Of a stretch of DNA of 11,560 bases, positions 5,877-11,560 are shown one piece after another. Source of the stretch: Dehalococcoidia bacterium. GTDB lineage: Bacteria > Chloroflexota > Dehalococcoidia > Dehalococcoidales > DAOWLH01. The position numbers and the translations under genes were made by a program. The DNA is taken from the NCBI GenBank assembly GCA_030638985.1, contig DAOWDO010000073.1, positions 1 through 11,560 of the forward strand, given 5' to 3'. Below the pieces are notes generated by a model. The model saw only the letters and a list, made by a program, of their open reading frames with translations. It ran no database searches and was not told where the DNA came from. Every line of letters starts with the position of its first letter. Within the stretch, counting starts at the first letter, position 1.

Positions 5877-6536
5877 ATGAGTGAGCGTACGGTGGAAGAA
5901 TATCTGGAATCCATAAGTTTCCTGGGGGAGATAAAAGGAGTCCCGGTCAGGACTTCCTCCCTGGCACAAGTGCTGGAGGTATCACCGGCCTCGGTAAGCG
6001 AGATGCTGCACCGGCTATCGGAAAGGGGACTGGTTAAACACGCTCCCTATGAGGGCGTCAGCCTTTCCAGGGCAGGCCGCCTCAAGGTGCTGAAGCTGAC
6101 GCGCCGCCACCGCCTGTGGGAGGTATTCTTCAACAAATACCTGGGGGTCGACTGGGAAGACGTCTATCAGGAAGCCTGCAATCTGGAACACGCCACCTCT
6201 GAACTATTGACCGACAAACTGGCGGAGTTCCTGGGCAACCCTGCTGTCTGCCCCCACGGCAGCCCCATTCCCAGAAGCAACCTGAAGCAACCCAGGGTGT
6301 CGGGCATCCCCTTAGCAGAGCTTGAGGTAGGCCAAACGGCCAAAATGGTTCGCGTCGTCAGGGAGAACAACACCAGGCTCTTACGCCATCTGACGGGCCT
6401 GGAACTTGTCCCCGGAGCCAGGGTAAAAGTAGTGGAGAAGACGCCCTTTGATGGTACACTGGCTATTGAAGTCAACGGCTCCACCAGGGCAATAGGCCGT
6501 GAGACTTCATCCTTCGTAATGGTAGAGCCGGTTTAA
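5877..6536 (+). CDS. DtxR-family metal-dependent transcriptional regulator with C-terminal FeoA/SH3 domain
   Basis: 219-residue metalloregulator: helix-turn-helix at about 1-65 (VRTSSLAQVLEVSPASVSEM), dimerisation and metal-binding domain at about 66-132, and FeoA-like SH3 domain at about 143-219. Likely ligands are Glu8, Glu11, His78, Glu82, Cys101, Glu104 and His105 (QEACNLEHA). Cys101 is the DtxR/IdeR type of ligand, whereas Glu8/Glu11 resemble MntR's Asp8/Glu11, and DtxR's His98 is Tyr97 here, so metal choice is not certain. The ATG at 5877 has TGGAGG 5 nt upstream and is preferred over the ATG at 5865. Divergence from the feo operon over iron-box-like sites argues for Fe(II)-dependent repression of iron uptake. 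Confidence 0.9.
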   Translation: MSERTVEEYLESISFLGEIKGVPVRTSSLAQVLEVSPASVSEMLHRLSERGLVKHAPYEGVSLSRAGRLKVLKLTRRHRLWEVFFNKYLGVDWEDVYQEACNLEHATSELLTDKLAEFLGNPAVCPHGSPIPRSNLKQPRVSGIPLAELEVGQTAKMVRVVRENNTRLLRHLTGLELVPGARVKVVEKTPFDGTLAIEVNGSTRAIGRETSSFVMVEPV

Positions 6537-6557
6537 AAACCACCCCTGGCCCCCTTC

Positions 6558-6586
6558 TTGTCTAGGTAAAAAAACTGAGGTATACT
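6558..6586 (+). promoter_or_regulatory. promoter of the tubulin-like gene
   Basis: TTGTCT (6558-6563) and TATACT (6581-6586) are 17 nt apart, predicting a start near 6593 and a leader of about 65 nt. The -10 lies inside TGAGGTATACTTAG (6576-6589), an imperfect inverted repeat resembling the iron-box half-sites, and CTAGGTAA occurs in the spacer. GACTAG is repeated at 6592-6597 and 6602-6607. Confidence 0.7.
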
Positions 6587-6657
6587 TAGAGGACTAGAGA
6601 CGACTAGTTGCATTAAAACAACCCGACCGGACAACAATACGAGCACGGAGGCACAAG

Positions 6658-7836
6658 GTGAAGCTACTGGTTATCGGTTGTGGGCAGTGCGGTGGCAGAA
6701 TCGCCGACGAATTCGCCCTGTTAAACAAGAAAGCGCATGTTGAGCGCGGCGTTTATATCGTCACAAATGCCATAGCAGTCAACACAGATGTTGCCGATTT
6801 AAGCGGGCTGCACTATATCAAGTCTGGCTACCACCACCGGGTCCTGATTGGGGCAAATAAGACCGGCGGTCACGGTGTCGGCAAGATAAACGAAATGGGC
6901 GCCGAGATAGCCAAAGAGGACAGCGACAAGGTAATCGAAAGCATCGGGGCGACCAAACGATTCGCCGAAACCGACGCCTTCATGGTAATCGCCGGGGCTG
7001 CCGGTGGTACCGGTTCCGGCGCCATCTCGGTAATAACCGAGGAGTTGAAAGAGCGCTATCCCGAGAAGCCGGTGTATAACCTTATAGCCCTTCCCTTTCG
7101 ATATGAAGAGACGACCGAAGAAAGGTCTATCTACAATGTGGGCACCTGCCTCAAGTCCGCCTATCTGGTGGCCGATGCCATCTTTCTGGTTGACAACCAG
7201 AGATACGTCAGAAAGCACTTCTCAATCCGGAATAACATGGCCAAGATAAACCGTCAGGTAGTCAAACCCTTCTACAACGTGCTCTGCGCCGGCGAAGAGA
7301 CACATGCCAAATACATCGGTTCCCGGGTGCTGGACGCCGGAGATATAATACAAACCCTGTCCGGCTGGAGCGTGATTGGATACGGCAGAACCAGGATACC
7401 CCGCTTTAAATTACCCTTTGAAGAAAAGCTTGACTTCCGCAACAAGAGCAGTGAAACCCATAAGGGGACTCAGGCGATGGATGAGGCCCTGTGTGAGCTG
7501 TCGGTGAAGTGCAACCCCACCGATGCCAAGAAAGCCCTCTACCTGCTGACATCACCACCGGAAGAAATGAATATGGACCTCATCAAAAACCTATCCGCCT
7601 CTCTCAAGGGTATGGCTACGGAAGCCATCATCCGCAGCGGTGATTATCCCAGAGGCAGGGGCGCCGTTGATATCACCGTCATCCTCTCCGAGCTTATAAA
7701 CTCCAGCAAGGTGATGGACTACTTCAGCAAGACCATTGAATACATCAACCGGGCTAAGAAGCGCCAGGGAAGAATAGACTATGAACACCTGGGGATCGGG
7801 GAAACCTTTAAGGACATTCCGTCGCTGCTTGAGTAG
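6658..7836 (+). CDS. tubulin/FtsZ superfamily GTPase (FtsZ/CetZ-like)
   Basis: 392 residues. The N-terminal GTPase domain opens with LLVIGCGQCGGRIADEF (3-19), and AGAAGGTGSGA (112-122) contains the tubulin signature. The T7-like loop LDAGDIIQTLSGWSVIGYG (225-243) keeps two acidic residues, Asp226 and Asp229, at the spacing of FtsZ Asp209/Asp212, but the FtsZ Asn is replaced. GTP hydrolysis in a polymer is therefore plausible. The second half contains GRGAVDITVILSEL, like the C-terminal tubulin domain. There is no FtsZ-style C-terminal tail for FtsA/ZipA, so it is probably not the main cell-division FtsZ. The GTG start at 6658 has GGAGG 6 nt upstream. It is transcribed from its own promoter after the dtxR gene and is convergent with a long repeat protein. 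Subfamily placement is tentative. Confidence 0.85.
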   Translation: MKLLVIGCGQCGGRIADEFALLNKKAHVERGVYIVTNAIAVNTDVADLSGLHYIKSGYHHRVLIGANKTGGHGVGKINEMGAEIAKEDSDKVIESIGATKRFAETDAFMVIAGAAGGTGSGAISVITEELKERYPEKPVYNLIALPFRYEETTEERSIYNVGTCLKSAYLVADAIFLVDNQRYVRKHFSIRNNMAKINRQVVKPFYNVLCAGEETHAKYIGSRVLDAGDIIQTLSGWSVIGYGRTRIPRFKLPFEEKLDFRNKSSETHKGTQAMDEALCELSVKCNPTDAKKALYLLTSPPEEMNMDLIKNLSASLKGMATEAIIRSGDYPRGRGAVDITVILSELINSSKVMDYFSKTIEYINRAKKRQGRIDYEHLGIGETFKDIPSLLE

Positions 7837-7860
7837 GCTTTGGTTACCGTAACCAAGGCC
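7836..7860. terminator. hairpin between the tubulin-like gene and the convergent repeat-protein gene
   Basis: GGCTTTGGTTAC (7836-7847) and GTAACCAAGGCC (7849-7860) are inverted repeats with one G-T pair and a minimal loop, starting at the last base of the tubulin-like stop codon. There is no T-run on either strand, so it is terminator-like by position but not a classical intrinsic terminator. Confidence 0.4.
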
Positions 7861-7875
7861 CGCATGGCCTGATCT

Positions 7876-9684
7876 TCAGTCCTGCGCCTCCTCCGGTTCA
7901 TCGTCATCCGCCTTAGGTCTTTTGGCGGCAAACATCTTGGCCAGCTTATCCAGACGGGACTGAACCCGCTGATGCTGGGTTTCAGTGCTTTCCTTTTTCT
8001 TGGCAGCCACATCCCCACCGCCCATCGCCTTCTCAAATTCCGCGCCCAGGGCCTCGGCTTCTTCCTCCTGCTGAGGCCCACCTGCCGCTTCCACCCGCGA
8101 AATTGGCTCACTGGGAATTTTCTTAAGGGAGTCAGCCGCCTTGGAGATGGCCCGCGCCGTCGTTTTATCCACCTCTCCAGTGCCACCCAGCAACTCCCTG
8201 AAGGCACTTATCCAATTCTCGCTTGCCCCCAGGGCGGCTCTTTTCGATGCTTCGGCGGCTTGCCTGGCAGCCTCTATGGCCGATTCCGCCGCTTTCTGGG
8301 CAGATTGGGCCACCCGCTCAGCCCGGCCTATTGCCTCTTGCGACGTTTCCGCCGACATTTTGGCGGCCTCCTGGGCCGACCAGGCCGCTCGCTCTGCCTT
8401 CTCTATCTTTTCCTGAGATGTCTTCCTCCAAGACTCAACCGTCTCCATGGCCAGGCTGCTTACAGCATAAGCTTTATCGATAGCTTCCCTGGCAGCCTTG
8501 GTAGCCTCTTCGGCTGCTTGTTTGGCTGCCAGGCTCACCTGCTCAGCCCGGCTGGTCGCCTGCGCCACCGCTTTTATGGCTTCCTCAGCCGCCTGTTTGG
8601 CCGACCTGCTGGCTTCATCAGCCCTGCTGACGGCCTCATGCGAGGCCCCTACCGTCATCTCAGTTGATTCGTCGGCGGCTTTAACGGCCTCCTGTGATGC
8701 CTCCCTGGCCGCCTTCACCGCTTGCTCGGCTATCTCTCTGGCTTCACCACTCGCCGTCTCAATACTACCGATAATCTCCTGAGAGGCGCTTATTGCTTCG
8801 GCAACCGCCTCTTGAGCCGATTTCCTTTCCTCGTCGGCCTTTGCTATCTCCTTGTTGAAAGCACTGGCATATTCTCTGGCCATCTCCCCGGCCAGCCTGG
8901 CCGCCTCCCCTGCCTCTGAAACCGCCTCCTGCGAGGCTTTCCTGGCTTCCTCAGCGGCCAGGTGAACCGATTGGCCACTTTCCTCAGCCGACTTCATCGC
9001 CTCTCGGGAGACGGCGATAGCCTCCTCAGCTTTGCCCCGGGTTTCCCTGCCGGTCTCTTCAGCCAGGTTCAGGGCATCACTGGCCATTTCCATGGCCTGT
9101 TCCGATGCCTCCCGGGCTGATTTGGCTGTTTTCTCGTTCCGGTGTATCGCCTTACGCGATACCTTGAGCGATTCCCTGACCAGCTCCCTGGTTGAATTCA
9201 TCATCTCCTCGGCCATGGCTACCGCAGCCTCAAACTCCTTGACCAGAGACTGGGCCTGCTTCTGCGTATCCCCTATTGTTTCCCCGGCCTGTCTTATTGC
9301 TTCTTCGAAAGCTCGCCTGGAGTCCTCTGCGGTCTCCTCGGCCAGCTTGGCGGCCTGCTCGGCCCTGTCCACTGCTTTTTCGAAGACACTGGCATGTGCC
9401 CCGGCAGACATTTCAGCCGCCACCACCGTCCTCTCTGCTCGCGAAACCGCTTCCTGCGAAGCCTTCTTGGCCTCATCGGCGACCTTCTTGGCTTGCCGGC
9501 TCACTTCCTTGGCCAGGGCAACCGATTCTCTGGCTACTCTTATCGCTTCCTCGGCCACTTTCTTGGCCGATTTGTCCCTCTTCTTTACCCTGTCGATTGC
9601 TTCCTTGAGCATGGCGGTGTTCTCCTCCGCATTGTCAAGAATGCTCTGAGCCTCGTCGGCAGGTTCAGCATCATACAGGCTCAT
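7876..9684 (-). CDS. long Ala/Glu-rich helical protein with 25-residue tandem repeats
   Basis: 602 residues, not assigned to a known family. After a short acidic N-terminus (1-26), residues 27-473 form eighteen tandem units: seventeen of exactly 25 residues and one of 22. A unit typically begins (Q/R)EA(I/V)xRAE, has Ala at 14 and 17-18, and ends AEEAxxAS. Apolar or small residues at 4, 7, 11, 14, 18, 21 and 25 give spacings 3-4-3-4-3-4-4, two heptads plus one hendecad, so a continuous long coiled coil or amphipathic rod is expected. The C-terminus (about 503-602) is less regular, with KKIPSEPISRVEAAGG, a basic segment and an acidic end. No signal peptide or membrane segment is seen. The ATG at 9684 has GGGGG 9 nt upstream. 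It is convergent with the tubulin-like gene; a scaffold or filament role is inference. Confidence 0.85.
   Translation of the reverse strand: MSLYDAEPADEAQSILDNAEENTAMLKEAIDRVKKRDKSAKKVAEEAIRVARESVALAKEVSRQAKKVADEAKKASQEAVSRAERTVVAAEMSAGAHASVFEKAVDRAEQAAKLAEETAEDSRRAFEEAIRQAGETIGDTQKQAQSLVKEFEAAVAMAEEMMNSTRELVRESLKVSRKAIHRNEKTAKSAREASEQAMEMASDALNLAEETGRETRGKAEEAIAVSREAMKSAEESGQSVHLAAEEARKASQEAVSEAGEAARLAGEMAREYASAFNKEIAKADEERKSAQEAVAEAISASQEIIGSIETASGEAREIAEQAVKAAREASQEAVKAADESTEMTVGASHEAVSRADEASRSAKQAAEEAIKAVAQATSRAEQVSLAAKQAAEEATKAAREAIDKAYAVSSLAMETVESWRKTSQEKIEKAERAAWSAQEAAKMSAETSQEAIGRAERVAQSAQKAAESAIEAARQAAEASKRAALGASENWISAFRELLGGTGEVDKTTARAISKAADSLKKIPSEPISRVEAAGGPQQEEEAEALGAEFEKAMGGGDVAAKKKESTETQHQRVQSRLDKLAKMFAAKRPKADDDEPEEAQD
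8266..9606 (-). repeat. 75-bp coding tandem repeat array (18 units)
   Basis: Codons 27-473 of the repeat protein form seventeen 75-bp units and one 66-bp unit, laid end to end without gaps. The DNA copies have diverged, so the period is clearest in the protein; short recurrent words such as GCCTCCTG(A/T)GA appear on the plus strand. This points to an old expansion kept by selection on the helical pattern rather than a recent duplication. Confidence 0.85.
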
Positions 9685-9713
9685 TTTGAAATACCCCCGT
9701 TTCTGATGTCACT

Positions 9714-9742
9714 ATTCTATAACAGGCCGGGTAGTTTATCAA
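9714..9742 (-). promoter_or_regulatory. promoter of the repeat-protein gene
   Basis: On the minus strand TTGATA (9737-9742) and TAGAAT (9714-9719) are separated by 17 nt, each one base from consensus. The predicted start is near 9707, giving a leader of about 23 nt. Confidence 0.72.
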
Positions 9743-9788
9743 TAACTTTTCTTGGGAGAGAGGCCGCCGGTTAAACGACACCATTTTT

Positions 9789-9797
9789 TGTTATAAT
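9789..9797 (+). promoter_or_regulatory. extended -10 promoter of the minimal metallopeptidase gene
   Basis: TGTTATAAT is a perfect extended -10 (TG, one base, TATAAT). No good -35 is present at the usual spacing, which extended -10 promoters tolerate. It predicts a start near 9804 and a leader of about 25 nt before the ATG at 9830. Confidence 0.6.
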
Positions 9798-9829
9798 TAG
9801 CCCAGTCCACAAAGAGGCCGGGGAATTTT

Positions 9830-10198
9830 ATGGATAGAGAAAGTTTTGAACGTTTAGTGGCTCGAGCGGTTGAGCAACTACCCGACGAGTTTCTGGCCAG
9901 GCTTCGTAACATCGACATTGTCATCGAAGACTATCCCGGCCCGGGCAGTTTGGTCCGGGCCGGCCTGGGACGGGGCCGAACTCTACTGGGGCTATACGAG
10001 GGCGTGCCACAGACCAGGCGAGGCCAGCACTACGGGCTGGTGCCGCCGGATAAAATAACCGTCTTCCAGAAAGCGATAGAGGCCCAATGTCGCCACCGGG
10101 ATCAAATCGCCCCACTGATAGCAAGCGTGGTGAAGCACGAAATCGCCCACCACTTTGGTATCAGCGACGCCCGTCTGAGGCAAATCGAAGGAAACTGA
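9830..10198 (+). CDS. minimal zincin-type metallopeptidase family protein
   Basis: 122-residue protein of the small metallopeptidase family (PF06262 type). The zinc motif HEIAHHFGISD lies at 103-113, giving His103, Glu104 and His107 as zinc/catalytic residues and Asp113 as likely third ligand. The N-terminus FERLVARAVEQLPDEF and the central RTLLGLYEGVPQTRRG are typical of this family. There is no signal peptide, so it is probably cytoplasmic. The start ATG has a GGGG stretch about 7 nt upstream. Its stop lies 13 nt from the end of the convergent lactamase-fold gene. The substrate is unknown and proteolysis has been hard to demonstrate for this family. Confidence 0.88.
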   Translation: MDRESFERLVARAVEQLPDEFLARLRNIDIVIEDYPGPGSLVRAGLGRGRTLLGLYEGVPQTRRGQHYGLVPPDKITVFQKAIEAQCRHRDQIAPLIASVVKHEIAHHFGISDARLRQIEGN

Positions 10199-10201
10199 AG
10201 T

Positions 10202-10236
10202 CCAGGCCTCTTTAATACTCCAGAAGAAAGACCTGG
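10202..10236. terminator. possible hairpin between convergent gene ends
   Basis: CCAGG plus TCTTT (10202-10213, with a 2-nt bulge) can pair with AAAGACCTGG (10227-10236) around the two convergent stops. It lies partly within the 3' end of the lactamase-fold gene and has no clear T-run, so termination is only suggested by position. Confidence 0.25.
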
Positions 10237-10844
10237 GTGCTTGCCGGAAGATTGGACTTGTTTAGCGAGAGTTTCGCCTGGGGGGTGATATCGTGAGCGC
10301 CTATTTCCTTGAGGAAGCTATCTACCGGCTCCAGCTCCCGGCTCAATGCCGGTGTCCGGTAGTGCATGGGTATGACGAGCTTTGGTTCAAGCTGCCTGAC
10401 GATGGCCGATGCCTTTGAGCCATTGATAGTGGAGGCACCCCCCACCGGCACCAGCAGAACATCGACATTCCCTATCTCATCCACCTGCTCATCGGTGAGG
10501 ACATGGCCCAGGTCACCCAGGTGGCAGATGGACAGCTCGTCAATCTCGATGAGATAGATGGTGTTTTTACCCCTGAGGCCACCCTTTTCCTCGTCATGGG
10601 AGGCGGCTACTCCAATAATGAGCACATTACTGATCTCGTACTCTCCGGGAGCGCTGACCACCCTGGGCTCGCCACCGACACCCGAAGCGAAGGAGTGTCC
10701 CGGATGCTGATGACTTATGGTGACAATACGGGCAACCGGCTTCCCCAGTGAGTAGCCTAGCTGCGGCGAGTAGGGGTCGGTGATAACGGTGGCCTGTTTG
10801 CCCTTGATTCGGAAACAGGAGTGGCCCAGCCAGGTGATATCCAT
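10212..10844 (-). CDS. metallo-beta-lactamase-fold hydrolase, UlaG-like family
   Basis: The protein counted from MDITWLGHSCFRIKG is 210 residues, which is where proteins of this family usually begin. Metal-site segments are SHQHPGH (44-50), GDLGH (110-114) and MHYRT (160-164). The canonical HxHxDH motif is HQHPGH here, so its Asp is Gly. A longer reading from ATG 10910 adds 22 residues that do not look like the family. However, that upstream ATG has AGGAAG just before it, while ATG 10844 has no ribosome site and lies about 5 nt from the predicted transcript start. The shorter form is preferred but not proven. Cytoplasmic; the substrate is unknown. Confidence 0.85.
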   Translation of the reverse strand: MDITWLGHSCFRIKGKQATVITDPYSPQLGYSLGKPVARIVTISHQHPGHSFASGVGGEPRVVSAPGEYEISNVLIIGVAASHDEEKGGLRGKNTIYLIEIDELSICHLGDLGHVLTDEQVDEIGNVDVLLVPVGGASTINGSKASAIVRQLEPKLVIPMHYRTPALSRELEPVDSFLKEIGAHDITPQAKLSLNKSNLPASTQVFLLEY

Positions 10845-10855
10845 TTCAGGGCTTA

Positions 10856-10885
10856 ATTGTAGCACGGCTACGCCTGCCCGGTCAA
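10856..10885 (-). promoter_or_regulatory. promoter of the lactamase-fold gene (near-leaderless)
   Basis: On the minus strand TTGACC (10880-10885), an 18-nt spacer and TACAAT (10856-10861) place the transcript start near 10849, only about 5 nt before the ATG at 10844. This supports the short start and a transcript with almost no leader. Confidence 0.55.
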
Positions 10886-10902
10886 TTTGAGTCTGCCGGT
10901 CA

Positions 10903-10931
10903 TTAAACATTGCTTCCTGTTATGGTATTAT
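10903..10931 (+). promoter_or_regulatory. candidate promoter of the metallophosphoesterase gene
   Basis: TATTAT (10926-10931) lies 17 nt after a poor -35, TTAAAC (10903-10908). The predicted start near 10938 would leave only about 3 nt before the ATG at 10941. The -35 is weak, so the call is tentative. Confidence 0.35.
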
Positions 10932-10940
10932 GTCCCCAGG

Positions 10941-11560
10941 ATGCGTTATGCTCTGCTAGCCGATATACACGCCAATCTGGCTGCCTTTACTGCCGTCCTG
11001 GGCGATATTAAGCGCCACGGGGCGGTTGATGAGCTGTGGTGCCTGGGGGATATCGTCGGCTATGGGCCCGACCCCGGCCAGTGCCTGGAGCTCCTGCAAG
11101 AGTGTAAACACATCTCGGTTGCCGGCAACCATGACCTGGCAGCTATCGGTAAGCTGGATATCAACCTGCTCAATCCCGAGGCCGCTTACGCCGTCCGCTG
11201 GACATCGCAGCAATTGAGCCCCGAAGATGTCACCTACCTGAGTAGTCTGCCGGCGGTTATCGAGCGGGACGACTTCACGCTGGTACACGGCAGCCCCAGG
11301 GAGTCCGTCTGGGAATATCTTATCTCGACCAGCAGTGCCGAAAAGAATTTTGCCTACTTTAGTTCCAGCTTCTGTCTGGTGGGACACTCTCACATACCGC
11401 TGGTTTTCAAGCAGGATGAGAACGGCGGTTGCTCGTCCATTCCGTTTACTGCCGGCATCGGACAGGCGCTGGGGAAGAGCCGCATGATTATCAACCCCGG
11501 CGGTGTTGGCCAGCCCCGGGACGGCGACCCCAGGGCCAGCTACGCCATCTATGACAGCGA
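10941..11560 (+). CDS. calcineurin-like metallophosphoesterase (3' end outside window)
   Basis: An open frame from ATG 10941 runs to the window end with no stop, 206 complete codons. It shows the metallophosphoesterase motif series in order: DIHAN (Asp8, His10), GDIVGYGP, GNHD, VHGSP and GHSH, followed by INPGGVGQPRDGDPRASYA. The last block is typical of the small YfcE/MJ0936-like phosphodiesterase group. All dinuclear metal ligands expected in this length are present. The ribosome site is poor (CAGG next to the ATG), consistent with the near-leaderless promoter suggested upstream. It is divergent from the lactamase-fold gene. The substrate cannot be predicted. Confidence 0.9.
   Translation, partial: MRYALLADIHANLAAFTAVLGDIKRHGAVDELWCLGDIVGYGPDPGQCLELLQECKHISVAGNHDLAAIGKLDINLLNPEAAYAVRWTSQQLSPEDVTYLSSLPAVIERDDFTLVHGSPRESVWEYLISTSSAEKNFAYFSSSFCLVGHSHIPLVFKQDENGGCSSIPFTAGIGQALGKSRMIINPGGVGQPRDGDPRASYAIYDS

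Noticed and set aside
8266..9606. CRISPR array or non-coding satellite
   Set aside because: The 75-bp period is in-frame coding sequence, the units are diverged and contiguous, and there are no identical repeats separated by unique spacers.
7972..9649. Several long plus-strand open frames, some Ser/Ala-rich, opposite the repeat protein
   Set aside because: They are antisense shadows of the low-complexity Ala/Glu-rich coding sequence, without ribosome sites or family features.
10956..11393. 145-codon minus-strand frame
   Set aside because: It is antisense to the metallophosphoesterase, whose ordered metal motifs make the plus strand the clear coding strand.

Overview
The window looks like a chromosomal segment of an anaerobic, moderately GC-rich bacterium. 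Ferrous-iron uptake genes, a short rubrerythrin-type protein, a DtxR-family regulator and DsrE/TusA sulfur-carrier proteins fit an anaerobe. The FtsZ/CetZ-like tubulin-family protein and the general gene style would fit a Dehalococcoidia-type Chloroflexota member, but that placement is inference and could not be tested here. Gene density is high and no mobile element, rRNA, tRNA or CRISPR array was seen.

Layout. Positions 1-890 (+) hold the last residues of an unknown gene, a DsrE-family protein and a TusA-like protein, closed by a strong hairpin usable from both sides. Positions 981-2166 (-) hold a transglutaminase-like lipoprotein with its own sigma-70-type promoter. Positions 2268-5767 (-) are one operon, read feoA, feoA, feoC-like, feoB, feoC-like, rubrerythrin-like; most junctions overlap or lie within 15 nt. 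Divergent from it is a DtxR-family regulator (5877-6536, +), and the 198-nt space between carries both promoters, a palindromic iron-box-like site and three half-sites exactly 11 bp apart. Positions 6558-7860 (+) hold a tubulin/FtsZ-superfamily GTPase, convergent with a 602-residue protein (7876-9684, -) built of eighteen tandem units of about 25 residues. The right end carries a minimal zinc metallopeptidase (+), a metallo-beta-lactamase-fold protein (-) and a metallophosphoesterase (+) that runs off the window.

How they work together. The feo operon and divergent regulator form a self-contained Fe(II) import unit: FeoB moves iron, the FeoA and FeoC-like proteins are likely accessory factors, the rubrerythrin-like protein may handle peroxide or iron, and the DtxR-type protein probably represses across the shared intergenic region. 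The tubulin-like GTPase and the repeat protein may be a filament/coil pair, but only their adjacency supports that.

The points most worth a second look are: (1) feoB is split into two frames at a T TTG GGG heptamer with an upstream Shine-Dalgarno-like stretch and a downstream stem, which is either programmed -1 frameshifting or a one-base deletion; (2) the regular 25-residue repeat protein beside the tubulin-like gene; (3) the helically phased half-sites between feo and dtxR; (4) two FeoC-like paralogues, only one with a cysteine cluster.
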